NCBI GenBank assembly: GCA_964390555.1
Contig: CAYMJU010000032.1
Coordinates: 1-64,000 of the forward strand
Source of the DNA: CAVTWS01 sp964390555
GTDB lineage: Bacteria > Actinomycetota > Acidimicrobiia > Acidimicrobiales > SHLQ01
Direction: 5' to 3'
DNA: 64,000 nt
The notes beneath the pieces were generated by a model. The model made no database searches. It saw only the letters and a list, made by a program, of their open reading frames with translations, and had not been told where the DNA came from. The position numbers and the translations under genes are program-made. Of the stretch, positions 9,028 through 17,241 are shown in pieces. How positions within the stretch are numbered: position 1 is the stretch's first letter; each line of letters begins with the position of its first letter.

Positions 9028-10677
9028 TCAGCCCAGGTTGCTGGTGCGGGGGTAGACGTCGGCGGGGTCGGTCATCACGTTCACCAGGTAGGGGACAGCG
9101 GAGTCGAACGCCCGCTTGAGCGCCGGGCCGAGATCGGCCGACCGGGTCACGGTCTCGCCCGCCCCGCCGAGCGCCTGGACGACCTGGTCGTAGCGGGTGT
9201 CGGGCCGAAGGTCGGCGGCCACGTCGTAGCCGTAGATGGCCTGCATCGGGTGCTTCTCGAGCCCCCAGATCCCGTTGTTCCCGACCACCATCACCACCGG
9301 GAGGTTGTGGCGTACGAGCGTGTCGACATCGAGCAGCGAGAACCCGGCGGCGCCGTCGCCCATCATGGCGATCACCTGGCGATCGGGGTGGGTGATCCGG
9401 GCCGCGGTGAGATAGCCCAGCCCGGTACCGAGGCACCCGTAGGGGCCGGCGTCGAGCCAGCATCCCGGTTGGTAGGCCTCGATGTACTTGCCGGCGTAGG
9501 ACACGAAGTCACCGCCGTCGCACACCACGATGGCGTCGCGGTCGAGGACTCGGCGCACCTCGCCGTAGATGCGGGCCGGGGCGATCGGGTCGCGCTCGTC
9601 GTGCATCGCCGGCTCGTCGGCCGCCCACGCCGCCCGTTCGGCGTCGCGCAACCGGGCGATCCAGGGCTCGTGGTCGGCCAGCGAGCCGCCGTGGTCGGCG
9701 ATGCCGTGCAGGATGGCGGCGAGATCGCCGGCGGGCGACACCGCGGGCGAGGTGTGGGTCGCCCGCTGGTCAGGGTGGTCGACGATGTGCACGACCTGCG
9801 CCGACCCGAACTTGCCGAACCCCAGGCGGAAGTCGAGCGGGGTGCCGATCACGCACACCAGGTCGCCCTCGGCCTTGAGCAGGCCGCGGGTCCGGCTGAA
9901 CGACAGCTCGTGGTCGGCCGGCAGGCAGCCGCGGCCGAGGCCGTTGGCGAACATCGGGATCCGGAGCTGCTCGACTACGGCCCGCAGCTCGTCGAACGCC
10001 CCCGAGAAGTAGAGGTCGGTGCCGACGATGATCGCCGGGCGCTCGGCCTCGGCGAGGAGGCGGGCCGCCGCGGCGACATCGTCGGGGTCGGGGTCGAGCC
10101 CTCGGGGCGTGGCGCGGTCGGGCACCGGCCCGGTACCAGAGGCGAAGATCACGTCCATCGGGTAGTCGACGAACACCGGGCCTCGGTGAGGCGACAGCGC
10201 CCGTTCCACGGCGTCGTAGGTGACGGTCCCGATGTCGTTGACCGAACCGGCGGTCGTGGCGTGCTTGGTGATCGGCGCGTACACCGGGACGTGGTCGAAC
10301 TCCTGCAACGACCCGGCGCCCCACCGGGCCTGCGGGGCCCGGCCACCGAGCACGACGAGCGGCGAACCGTTGAACCAGGCGCTGGCGGTCGCGCTCACCC
10401 CATTGGTGATCCCAGGTCCGGCGGTGAGCACAGCCACGCCGGGCTTGCGGGTGAGCTTGGCCACGCCCTCGGCGGCGAACGTGGCCGTCTGCTCGTGGCG
10501 CACATCGACGATCCGCACGCCGCGGGCCACGGCGGCGTCGTAGAAGGGGAAGATGTGGCCGCCCGACAACGTGTAGAGCTCGGTCACCCCGAACCGCTGG
10601 AGCGCCGCGAGCGCGAGATGCCCCCCGTGTCCTTCGACCGTGCCGGCGTTGTCGTCAATGGTGTCGTCGTTCGCCAT
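9028..10677 (-). CDS. Thiamine-diphosphate-dependent acetolactate-synthase-like enzyme
   Basis: 549 residues with the three-domain ThDP decarboxylase/carboligase fold: the N-terminal pyrimidine-binding domain has the catalytic Glu in RHEQTATFAAEG (~residue 62), a central Rossmann-like domain follows, and the C-terminal PP-binding domain has GDGAAGFS and, about 25 residues on, VVGNN. It resembles the large-subunit family (IlvB, oxalyl-CoA decarboxylase, benzoylformate decarboxylase), but no small regulatory subunit gene is adjacent, so a biosynthetic IlvB role is doubtful and the substrate is open. TAGTGT (10684-10689) is 6 nt before the ATG. Confidence 0.82.
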   Translation of the reverse strand: MANDDTIDDNAGTVEGHGGHLALAALQRFGVTELYTLSGGHIFPFYDAAVARGVRIVDVRHEQTATFAAEGVAKLTRKPGVAVLTAGPGITNGVSATASAWFNGSPLVVLGGRAPQARWGAGSLQEFDHVPVYAPITKHATTAGSVNDIGTVTYDAVERALSPHRGPVFVDYPMDVIFASGTGPVPDRATPRGLDPDPDDVAAAARLLAEAERPAIIVGTDLYFSGAFDELRAVVEQLRIPMFANGLGRGCLPADHELSFSRTRGLLKAEGDLVCVIGTPLDFRLGFGKFGSAQVVHIVDHPDQRATHTSPAVSPAGDLAAILHGIADHGGSLADHEPWIARLRDAERAAWAADEPAMHDERDPIAPARIYGEVRRVLDRDAIVVCDGGDFVSYAGKYIEAYQPGCWLDAGPYGCLGTGLGYLTAARITHPDRQVIAMMGDGAAGFSLLDVDTLVRHNLPVVMVVGNNGIWGLEKHPMQAIYGYDVAADLRPDTRYDQVVQALGGAGETVTRSADLGPALKRAFDSAVPYLVNVMTDPADVYPRTSNLG

Positions 10678-10814
10678 GGCGCGACACTACGACCCCTTCG
10701 CGCACTAGCGGAGAGCCCACCAGCCGACGTGCGATTGGTAGTCGAGAACGTGTAACTGCGGTAGCGCAGAGGACGGACCAGAGCCAGCCTGGGCGCGACC
10801 GGTAGTTTCTGGCC

Positions 10815-11771
10815 ATGAGCGCGCCGCGGAAGATCCTGATCGACACCGACCCCGGGATCGACGATGCCATGGCGATCTTCTACGCGCTGGCGTCGCCCGA
10901 GCTCGACGTGGTCGCCCTCACCACCGTGTTCGGCAACGCCCACACGCCGGTGTGCACCGCCAACGCGTTGCGGCTCCTCGAGATCGCCGAACGCACCGAC
11001 ATCCCGGTCGCCCACGGCGCCGAGGTTCCGTTGGCCCAGAAATTCCGGGGCCCGGTCGACTTCGTGCACGGCGCCGACGGCCAAGGCGACGCCGGCACGA
11101 CACCGCCGAGCACCCGCGCCATCGACCAGCCCGCCGCCGAGCTGATCGTGGAGATGGTGATGGCCATCCCCGGCGAGATCACGCTGGTACCGCTCGGTCC
11201 GCTCACCAACATCGCCCGGGCCATCACGCTCGAACCGCGGCTCGCCGCCAACACCGCCGGGATCGTGTTGATGGGCGGCAACGCCTTCTGTGGCGGCAAC
11301 GCTTCACCGGGCGCCGAGGCGAACATCATCAACGATCCCGAGGCCGCCGACATCGTCTTCGGGGCCGATTGCCCGATCGTGATGGCCGGCCTCGACGTCA
11401 CCGAGCTGACTGTGATGACCGCAGACGACCTGACCCGCTTTGCCGCGATCGACAACCCTCGGGCCCGTCATCTGGCTGCGATCACGCCGTACTACCACCG
11501 GTTCTACCTCGAACGGTTGGGTCTCGACGGCATCCACCCTCACGACTCGACCACCATCAGCTACCTGCTTCACCCGGAGTTGTACTCGTGGGTCGACCAC
11601 CCGATCCGGGTCGACACCGGCACGAGCGTGTGCCGGGGCAAGACCCTGCCCGCCCTGCGGGTCAGCGATGCCGAGTCGCCCTGGGCGGGCCGGCGCAACG
11701 TACGCATCCTCACCGGCGTCGATGACCGGGCGGTGATAGAGCTCGAGCTCGCCCGGCTAGCTGCCGACTGA
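10815..11771 (+). CDS. Inosine/uridine-preferring nucleoside hydrolase
   Basis: 318 residues. Hydrolyses the N-glycosidic bond of ribonucleosides for purine/pyrimidine salvage. The Asp-rich calcium/ribose site DTDPGIDDA is at residues ~10-18; GPLTNIARA, LMGGNAF and NIINDPEAA are also diagnostic. TAGTTT at 10803-10808 lies 6 nt before the ATG. Divergent from the ThDP enzyme across 137 nt in which I see no further gene. Confidence 0.93.
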   Translation: MSAPRKILIDTDPGIDDAMAIFYALASPELDVVALTTVFGNAHTPVCTANALRLLEIAERTDIPVAHGAEVPLAQKFRGPVDFVHGADGQGDAGTTPPSTRAIDQPAAELIVEMVMAIPGEITLVPLGPLTNIARAITLEPRLAANTAGIVLMGGNAFCGGNASPGAEANIINDPEAADIVFGADCPIVMAGLDVTELTVMTADDLTRFAAIDNPRARHLAAITPYYHRFYLERLGLDGIHPHDSTTISYLLHPELYSWVDHPIRVDTGTSVCRGKTLPALRVSDAESPWAGRRNVRILTGVDDRAVIELELARLAAD

Positions 11772-11807
11772 GCGTCGGCCCATCGAACGTCTCGTTACCA
11801 TCGAGCC

Positions 11808-12677
11808 ATGGCGATCGTCGAGGGACCGGCCGCGCCCGTGCGGCTGCGATGGTGGTTCGAGATCGCGTTCGCGGCGACGTTCTATGCGGTCTACAGCGCG
11901 GTCCGGAACCAATTCGGCTCCGAGGCCGTCAACCCGGCCTCGGCCCTCCGCAACGCCGATCGGGTCATCGATTTCCAGCTCGCACTGAAGCTGTATCACG
12001 AGGAAACCATCCAGGACTGGTTCGAGGGGTCCGACTGGTTCTTCACTTTCTGGAACATGTGGTACGGCTATCCCCACTTCGTCGTCACCCTTGGCGTGAT
12101 GGTGTGGCTGTACCGCCGTCACCCGGTCCGCTACCGGCGCTGGCGGTCGGCGCTCGCCGCCACCACCGGACTCGCGCTCATCGGCTTCGCGACGTTCCCG
12201 CTCATGCCGCCCCGCCTGCTGGGCGACTGCGGCCCCTACGGGGGGTGCCAGGAGGGTCATCGTTTCGTCGACACCCTGGCCGAGTTCGGCGGTACCTGGT
12301 CGTTCGATTCCGGAGCGGTGCAGGACCTCTCGAACCAGTACGCGGCGATGCCGAGCTTGCACATCGGCTGGGCCGCGTGGTGCCTGCTCGCCGCGTATCC
12401 GGTCGTGCTGCGCCGGCGTAGCAAGGCGGCGCTCGTCGCTTACCCGTTCGCGACGCTCTTCGCGATCGTGGTCACGGCGAACCACTACTGGATCGACGCC
12501 ATAGGCGGACTGATCGTGCTCGGCGCTGGTTGCGTCGTGAGCGGCTGGGTCCTCGAAAGGATCGACGCGTGGCGCTCAACCCGCCCCCCGGCCCCGGCAT
12601 TCGAGCCGGTAGAGTCGGGGCTGACGCCCGTGCCCGCCTCGGCTCACGCCGGGCTGGTCGAACCTTCGGAAGGCTGA
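11808..12677 (+). CDS. PAP2-superfamily integral membrane protein
   Basis: 289 residues with about six membrane helices. The phosphatase signature blocks are MPSLHIGWA (active-site His) and NHYWIDAIGG; the N-terminal half resembles the PAP2_3 / inositolphosphotransferase-like (aureobasidin-resistance) subgroup. Likely a lipid phosphate phosphatase or phosphotransferase; substrate unknown. TACCAT (11796-11801) is 6 nt before the ATG. The stop precedes the dxs start by 8 nt, so dxs is likely co-transcribed. Confidence 0.8.
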   Translation: MAIVEGPAAPVRLRWWFEIAFAATFYAVYSAVRNQFGSEAVNPASALRNADRVIDFQLALKLYHEETIQDWFEGSDWFFTFWNMWYGYPHFVVTLGVMVWLYRRHPVRYRRWRSALAATTGLALIGFATFPLMPPRLLGDCGPYGGCQEGHRFVDTLAEFGGTWSFDSGAVQDLSNQYAAMPSLHIGWAAWCLLAAYPVVLRRRSKAALVAYPFATLFAIVVTANHYWIDAIGGLIVLGAGCVVSGWVLERIDAWRSTRPPAPAFEPVESGLTPVPASAHAGLVEPSEG

Positions 12678-12685
12678 CCGAGCGC

Positions 12686-14536
12686 ATGCTCCTCGATGCC
12701 ATCACCGAGCCCGCCGACCTCCGCCGGCTCGGTCACACACAACTGCAGACCCTCGCCGCCGAGATCCGCCAGTTCGTCGTGGACTCGGTCTCGACCCACG
12801 GCGGCCACCTCGGCTCGAACCTCGGCGTGGTCGAGCTCACCCTGGCCCTGCACCGGGTGTTCGATTCCCCGCGCGACATCGTGCTGTGGGACACCGGGCA
12901 CCAGGCCTACGTCCACAAGCTCATCACCGGGCGCATGGCCGGCTTCGACCGGCTTCGACAGGTCGACGGCATCTCGGGCTATCCCTCACGGGCCGAGTCT
13001 CCCCACGACTGGATCGAGAACAGCCACGCCTCGACCGTGCTGAGCTACGCCCACGGGCTGGCGACCGCACAGGAGTCGGCGCTCGGCGATCATCGGCGGG
13101 TCGTCGCGGTGATCGGCGATGGCTCGATGACCGGTGGCATGGCGTTCGAAGGCCTCAACAACCTCGGTCACAGCGGCCGGACCGTCACCATCGTCCTCAA
13201 CGACAACGGCCGGTCCTACGCGCCGACCATCTCGAAGCTGTCCGAGAGCCTGATCCGCATCCGGGCCAACCCGGTGTACATGCGCCGCCAGGCCGTGCTC
13301 GAACGGGTGTCGCAGAGCATCCCGTGGGTCGGCGAACACCTCGACCGGACGATCAACGCCACCAAGGCCGCCATCCGCCAGATGTGGGAACCGATGGCGT
13401 TCTTCGAGACGCTCGGCGTGAAGTACCTCGGCCCCTTCGACGGCCATGACCTGGCCGAGGTCGAAGCGGCCCTGCGCAACGCCGCCCAGTTCGAGGGGCC
13501 CACCGTCGTGCACGTGCTCACGCAGAAGGGTCGGGGCCACGCACCGGCCGAGAACGACGTCGTGAAGAACATGCACGATTTGTCCGAGCTCAAGCCCGAG
13601 TCGTACACGGCGGCGTTCAGCGAGACGCTCGTGAAGCTCGGGGAGACCCACCCCGAGATCGTCGCCATCACCGCCGCCATGCCCGACTCCACCGGCCTGT
13701 TGCCGTTCCGCGAGCGCTTTCCGGACCGGTGCATCGATGTCGGCATCGCCGAGCAGCCCGCCGTCACCGCGGCCGCCGGCATGGCGATGGGCGGGCTACG
13801 ACCGATCTTCGCGGTGTACTCCACGTTCCTCAGCCGGGCGTTCGACCAGGTCAACCTCGATGTGGGCTTGCACCGCCAACCGGTGATCTTCTGCCTCGAC
13901 CGGGCGGGCATCACCGGCGACGACGGCCCGTCACATCATGGTGTCCTCGACATGGTGCTGCTGTCGAAGGTTCCGGGGATGACGATCTTCGCCCCGTCCT
14001 CGTACCAGGAACTGCAGGTGATGCTCACCGACGCGGTCGAGTTGGTGACCGACGGCCCGAGCGCCATCCGGTGGTCCAAGACCGCCGCGCCCCACGTCGG
14101 TGAGTCCGAGGTCGGCACCGGGTTGCGGGCCCGCAAGGCCCGGGCCGGGTCGGGCGATCAGGTCTGCCTCGTCGGCGTGGGGAACATGCTCGCTGCCGCT
14201 CTCGGCGCCGCCGAAGTCCTCGCCGCCGAGGGCATCGACGCCACGGCGTGGGACCCGCGGGTGGTGCGGCCGCTCGACCAGGCCTTGATCGAAGACGCCG
14301 CCCGCCACCGACTGGTCGTCACGATCGAGGACGGACTGCGCGACGGCGGCATCGGCGCCACGATCCGCGACCGCCTCGACGACGCCGGGTTCACGGGCCG
14401 GGTTCGCGTGCTCGGCGTGCCGACCGAGTACATCGACCACGGCAAGCCCGACGCCATCTTGTCCCGGTTCGGTCTCGACGCCGCTGGCGTAGCCGCCACG
14501 GTGCGCCGCCACCTGGCAGTCCTGTCGCCGACCTGA
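12686..14536 (+). CDS. dxs: 1-deoxy-D-xylulose-5-phosphate synthase
   Basis: ThDP enzyme of the first step of the MEP isoprenoid pathway (pyruvate + glyceraldehyde-3-phosphate to DXP). 616 residues from ATG 12686 (MLLDAITEPADLRRLG); the open frame extends upstream but overlaps the PAP2-like gene and is out of homology. Visible: STHGGHLGSNLGVVELT, DTGHQAYVHKLITGR, the ThDP-binding VIGDGSMTGGMAFEGLNN, and transketolase-type GIAEQPAVTAAAG with the catalytic Glu. A GGAAGG sequence lies somewhat far upstream of the start, so coupling to the upstream gene is likely. Confidence 0.95.
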   Translation: MLLDAITEPADLRRLGHTQLQTLAAEIRQFVVDSVSTHGGHLGSNLGVVELTLALHRVFDSPRDIVLWDTGHQAYVHKLITGRMAGFDRLRQVDGISGYPSRAESPHDWIENSHASTVLSYAHGLATAQESALGDHRRVVAVIGDGSMTGGMAFEGLNNLGHSGRTVTIVLNDNGRSYAPTISKLSESLIRIRANPVYMRRQAVLERVSQSIPWVGEHLDRTINATKAAIRQMWEPMAFFETLGVKYLGPFDGHDLAEVEAALRNAAQFEGPTVVHVLTQKGRGHAPAENDVVKNMHDLSELKPESYTAAFSETLVKLGETHPEIVAITAAMPDSTGLLPFRERFPDRCIDVGIAEQPAVTAAAGMAMGGLRPIFAVYSTFLSRAFDQVNLDVGLHRQPVIFCLDRAGITGDDGPSHHGVLDMVLLSKVPGMTIFAPSSYQELQVMLTDAVELVTDGPSAIRWSKTAAPHVGESEVGTGLRARKARAGSGDQVCLVGVGNMLAAALGAAEVLAAEGIDATAWDPRVVRPLDQALIEDAARHRLVVTIEDGLRDGGIGATIRDRLDDAGFTGRVRVLGVPTEYIDHGKPDAILSRFGLDAAGVAATVRRHLAVLSPT

Positions 14537-14591
14537 CGAGCCGGCACCCGCGGCGCGGTATGGTCGGGGCCGCGTCTCCGGGGAAGGCACC

Positions 14592-15887
14592 ATGACGAAG
14601 GCTGATCGCTCGTTCGAATTCGACCAGCACACGCCGCAGTACCGGGCGGGCTTTCCGGCGATCGGTCACGCCGTGCGCCAGGTCTGTCCGGTCGCGTGGT
14701 CGCCGAACCACGGCGGCTTCTGGGTCGTCACCGGCCACGACCAGATGACGGAGATGGCCAAGCACCACGACCTGGTGTCGAACCATCACGATGTCGACGG
14801 CAGCCGCCCCGGCTACAAGGGGATCTCGATCCCGAGCCACGACAGCGGCGGATACGGCGGCTTCCTCGAGATGGATCCCCCCGAGTTGCTCGAGTACCGA
14901 CGGGTGCTCAACCCATACCTCTCTCCAGCCGCGGTCAAGCCGTGGGCGCCGATGATCGCCGAGCTGACCGACGCGTGCCTCGACGACGTGATCGAGACCG
15001 GGCACGTCGATTTCGTGGATGACATCGCCAACGTGGTCCCGGCCGTGTTGACGATGGGCATGCTCGGCCTACCGCTCGCCGACTGGGTGGTGTACTGCGA
15101 ACCAGCCCACGCCACCGTTTTCACGCCTCCGTCGAGCCCCGATTTCCCCCGCGTCATGAAGCAGAGCCTGGCCATGGTCGCCCGCCTGGCCGAGTGCGTG
15201 GCCGACATCCGCTCCACCCGGGTTCCGGGCATGATCCGGGCGCTGATCGACGCCGAGTTCGAGGGCCGGCCCCTCCCCGATCACGGGATCATCACGACGG
15301 TGAACCTGCTCATCGGCGGCGGCTTCGACACCACCACCTCGTTGCTGGCTGCGTCGCTCAACTGGCTCGACGGGCACCCCGCCGAGCGCCCCCGGCTTCT
15401 CGCCGACGACGGGCTGCTCGACACCGCGACCGAGGAATTCCTGCGCTGGTTCACGCCGGCTCAAGGCGGCGGTCGGACCATCGCCGCCGAATGCACGATC
15501 GGGGGCTACGAGTTCGAGGCCCTCGACCGGGTGTTCTTGTCATACGCCTTGTGCAACCACGACCCAGCGGTGTTCGAGAACCCCGACGAGATCGTGCTCG
15601 ATCGCTGGCCCAACCGTCACGCGGCGTTCGGGATGGGCGTGCACCGCTGCATCGGGTCCAATCTGGCTCGCATGGGGTTCAAGATCATGCTCCGGCGCAC
15701 CCTCGAACGGCTGCCCGATTACCGCGTCGACCGGGCCGGGGTGGTCCAGTACGAGAGCATCGGCGTCATCAACGGCTACCAGCACGTACCGGCCACGTTC
15801 ACGCCCGGCGCTCGGCAGGGCCCGTCGGTCGCCGAGACCATCGGGCGCTGGCAGGCCCGGCTCGACGCCGAGCCCATCATCGCCTGA
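14592..15887 (+). CDS. Cytochrome P450
   Basis: 431 residues, soluble bacterial P450. The heme-thiolate motif is FGMGVHRCIG at 346-355 (Cys353); the I-helix oxygen-binding segment is GGGFDTTTS near residue 243-250; the ExxR-like EEFLRW lies at ~281-286. Redox partners are not encoded next to it, so electron supply must come from elsewhere. Its substrate cannot be inferred; the neighbouring dxs could hint at isoprenoids but that is only position. GGGGAAGG upstream of the ATG is a good ribosome binding site; TATGGT near 14558 is a candidate -10. Confidence 0.93.
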   Translation: MTKADRSFEFDQHTPQYRAGFPAIGHAVRQVCPVAWSPNHGGFWVVTGHDQMTEMAKHHDLVSNHHDVDGSRPGYKGISIPSHDSGGYGGFLEMDPPELLEYRRVLNPYLSPAAVKPWAPMIAELTDACLDDVIETGHVDFVDDIANVVPAVLTMGMLGLPLADWVVYCEPAHATVFTPPSSPDFPRVMKQSLAMVARLAECVADIRSTRVPGMIRALIDAEFEGRPLPDHGIITTVNLLIGGGFDTTTSLLAASLNWLDGHPAERPRLLADDGLLDTATEEFLRWFTPAQGGGRTIAAECTIGGYEFEALDRVFLSYALCNHDPAVFENPDEIVLDRWPNRHAAFGMGVHRCIGSNLARMGFKIMLRRTLERLPDYRVDRAGVVQYESIGVINGYQHVPATFTPGARQGPSVAETIGRWQARLDAEPIIA

Positions 15888-15944
15888 GTTGGTCGCACCC
15901 TCGCCGCGGCCCGGGCGTCCTCGGCCCGATCGACGTGTTCGCGA

Positions 15945-16292
15945 TCACCTCAGGTCACGGAACCGAAGACCTCGCACCTGGCTGAAGTCGGAGCGATTCC
16001 TCGTTGCGAGGGACAATCCGCCCTCGATCGCTGTCGCCGCGATCAAGGCGTCGGGAAGCCTGATGCCGGCATCGCGCCGGATGCGACCGGCCCGCTCGGC
16101 GATGTCTCGATCGACGGCGACCTCTCGAAACGGCGACAGGAGCGTTGACGCCAGATCACTCGCCGAGTTCCCGGCGAACAACTCGGCCCGGGTGATGACC
16201 GAGTAGTGCAGGCGGTGGCCCGCCGTCTTCAGCTCGCGAAAGCCACGAAGGTGGTCGACGAAGACGTCGGTGTCGACGAGGACGTCAGCCAC
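15945..16292 (-). CDS. vapC: VapC-like PIN-domain toxin
   Basis: 115 residues from a GTG at 16292 (VADVLVDTDVFVDHLRG). PIN-domain ribonuclease: the acidic residues of the Mg site are visible in VDTDVFVD, ITRAELFAG and LPDALIAATA / TRNRSDF. VapC toxins typically cleave tRNA or rRNA. The GTG start lies inside the antitoxin's last codons (8-nt overlap), typical for coupled toxin-antitoxin translation. A longer in-frame start exists but would duplicate the antitoxin region. Confidence 0.88.
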   Translation of the reverse strand: MADVLVDTDVFVDHLRGFRELKTAGHRLHYSVITRAELFAGNSASDLASTLLSPFREVAVDRDIAERAGRIRRDAGIRLPDALIAATAIEGGLSLATRNRSDFSQVRGLRFRDLR

Positions 16293-16506
16293 GGTCCCAC
16301 TCGTCGCGATCGGGTACCGCGAAGTCCGGCGCTCCACCGAACGTCGATGCCAGAGCCGCCACCGGATCACGCTGGTGTTCGTGAAGGTAGGTGTCGAGTG
16401 CCCGGCGCACGATCTCGGCCATGGTGACGCCTTCGGCTGTCGCCGCGGCATCGAGAGCCGAACGCTGGCCGTCGGTCAGGTAGATCTGCGTACGGGTACT
16501 CGCCAT
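16285..16506 (-). CDS. vapB: Ribbon-helix-helix antitoxin of the VapC pair
   Basis: 73 residues. The N-terminal TRTQIYLTDGQRSALDAAA fits an RHH DNA-binding strand and first helix, followed by MAEIVRRALDTYLHEHQ; the acidic/hydrophobic tail (FGGAPDFAVPDRDEWDRG) would wrap the toxin. TATGCT (16513-16518) is 6 nt before the ATG, so the mRNA is probably leaderless. Three direct repeats lie immediately upstream and are probably its own operator. Confidence 0.85.
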   Translation of the reverse strand: MASTRTQIYLTDGQRSALDAAATAEGVTMAEIVRRALDTYLHEHQRDPVAALASTFGGAPDFAVPDRDEWDRG

Positions 16507-16512
16507 CGAGTC

Positions 16513-16548
16513 AGCATACAGCGCGACATACAGCGCGGCATACAGCGC
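16513..16548 (-). promoter_or_regulatory. Triple 12-bp direct repeat: probable VapB operator and promoter
   Basis: CATACAGCGC occurs three times with a strict 12-bp period, at 16515-16524, 16527-16536 and 16539-16548. The promoter-proximal repeat overlaps the presumed -10 hexamer (TATGCT on the minus strand, 16513-16518) 6 nt before the antitoxin ATG. Arrayed short half-sites are characteristic of RHH autorepressors, so antitoxin binding would block RNA polymerase directly. Confidence 0.7.
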
Positions 16549-16571
16549 TGCATGCGTCGAGTGGCCGCCGG

Positions 16572-17195
16572 TCAGCTGTAGTAGGGGCTGTCACCCATGG
16601 CGTGATCGGTGGCGTCGATGACATCGACGACCTCGGGCAGCGCTTCCATGATCCCGAGGCGGATGCCCTCGGTGAGGGTGGCGGCGCTCATCGAGCATCC
16701 CTGGCAGCCACCGCCCATCGACACGTAGACCTTGTTGGTCTCGTCGACGCCCACCAGGCTGGCAAAGCCGCCGTGGACCGCGAGGGCGGGGTTGATGCGC
16801 TGCTCGAGCAGTTGGGTGACCTTGTCGGCCAGATCGCCGGACAACTCCAGCTTCTCGATGTCGCCGAGGGGGTTCGGTCGGTTCGGGTTGCGGATGACGA
16901 GCCCGCTCTGGCCCGGCATGCTCGGAAGGTCCAGGGTGGATCCCTGAAGCTTGGCGGCGCTGTCCGGCGGCATCATCACCGTCAGGTCGTCGACGGTCAC
17001 CCGAACGTCGTCGGGATCGGCGTCGGCCAACTCTTCGAACGCCAAGTCGTAGACGTAGTCGACGCCGCGGACGCCCGTGATCACGATGCGCAGGCCGAGC
17101 CCGGCCGGGTCGTCTTCGTCGCCGCGGATCTCGAGGATCTTGGCGAGCGCAGTGTCGGAGATGGTGATGACCGGCTGGTCTACGTCGATGGCCAT
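16572..17195 (-). CDS. nfuA: NfuA-like Fe-S cluster carrier protein
   Basis: 207 residues: an N-terminal degenerate A-type (IscA-like) domain (residues ~8-105) joined to a C-terminal NifU/Nfu domain (~115-195) with the cluster ligands in GGGCQGCSMSAATL. This domain order is that of NfuA, which delivers [4Fe-4S] clusters to apoproteins under stress. TAGCCT (17202-17207) lies 6 nt before the ATG. Confidence 0.92.
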   Translation of the reverse strand: MAIDVDQPVITISDTALAKILEIRGDEDDPAGLGLRIVITGVRGVDYVYDLAFEELADADPDDVRVTVDDLTVMMPPDSAAKLQGSTLDLPSMPGQSGLVIRNPNRPNPLGDIEKLELSGDLADKVTQLLEQRINPALAVHGGFASLVGVDETNKVYVSMGGGCQGCSMSAATLTEGIRLGIMEALPEVVDVIDATDHAMGDSPYYS

Positions 17196-17241
17196 GAATG
17201 CAGGCTACCGACCCGGCACCCCCACCTGCGTAGAGCCGGGT

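Noticed and set aside
8911..10755. 614-residue open frame on the plus strand
   Set aside because: Antisense to the ThDP-dependent enzyme, which has catalytic motifs and correct length.
16513..16548. Short regularly spaced repeats as a CRISPR array
   Set aside because: 12-bp period with 2-bp spacers cannot be CRISPR; no cas genes in the window. Better explained as an antitoxin operator.
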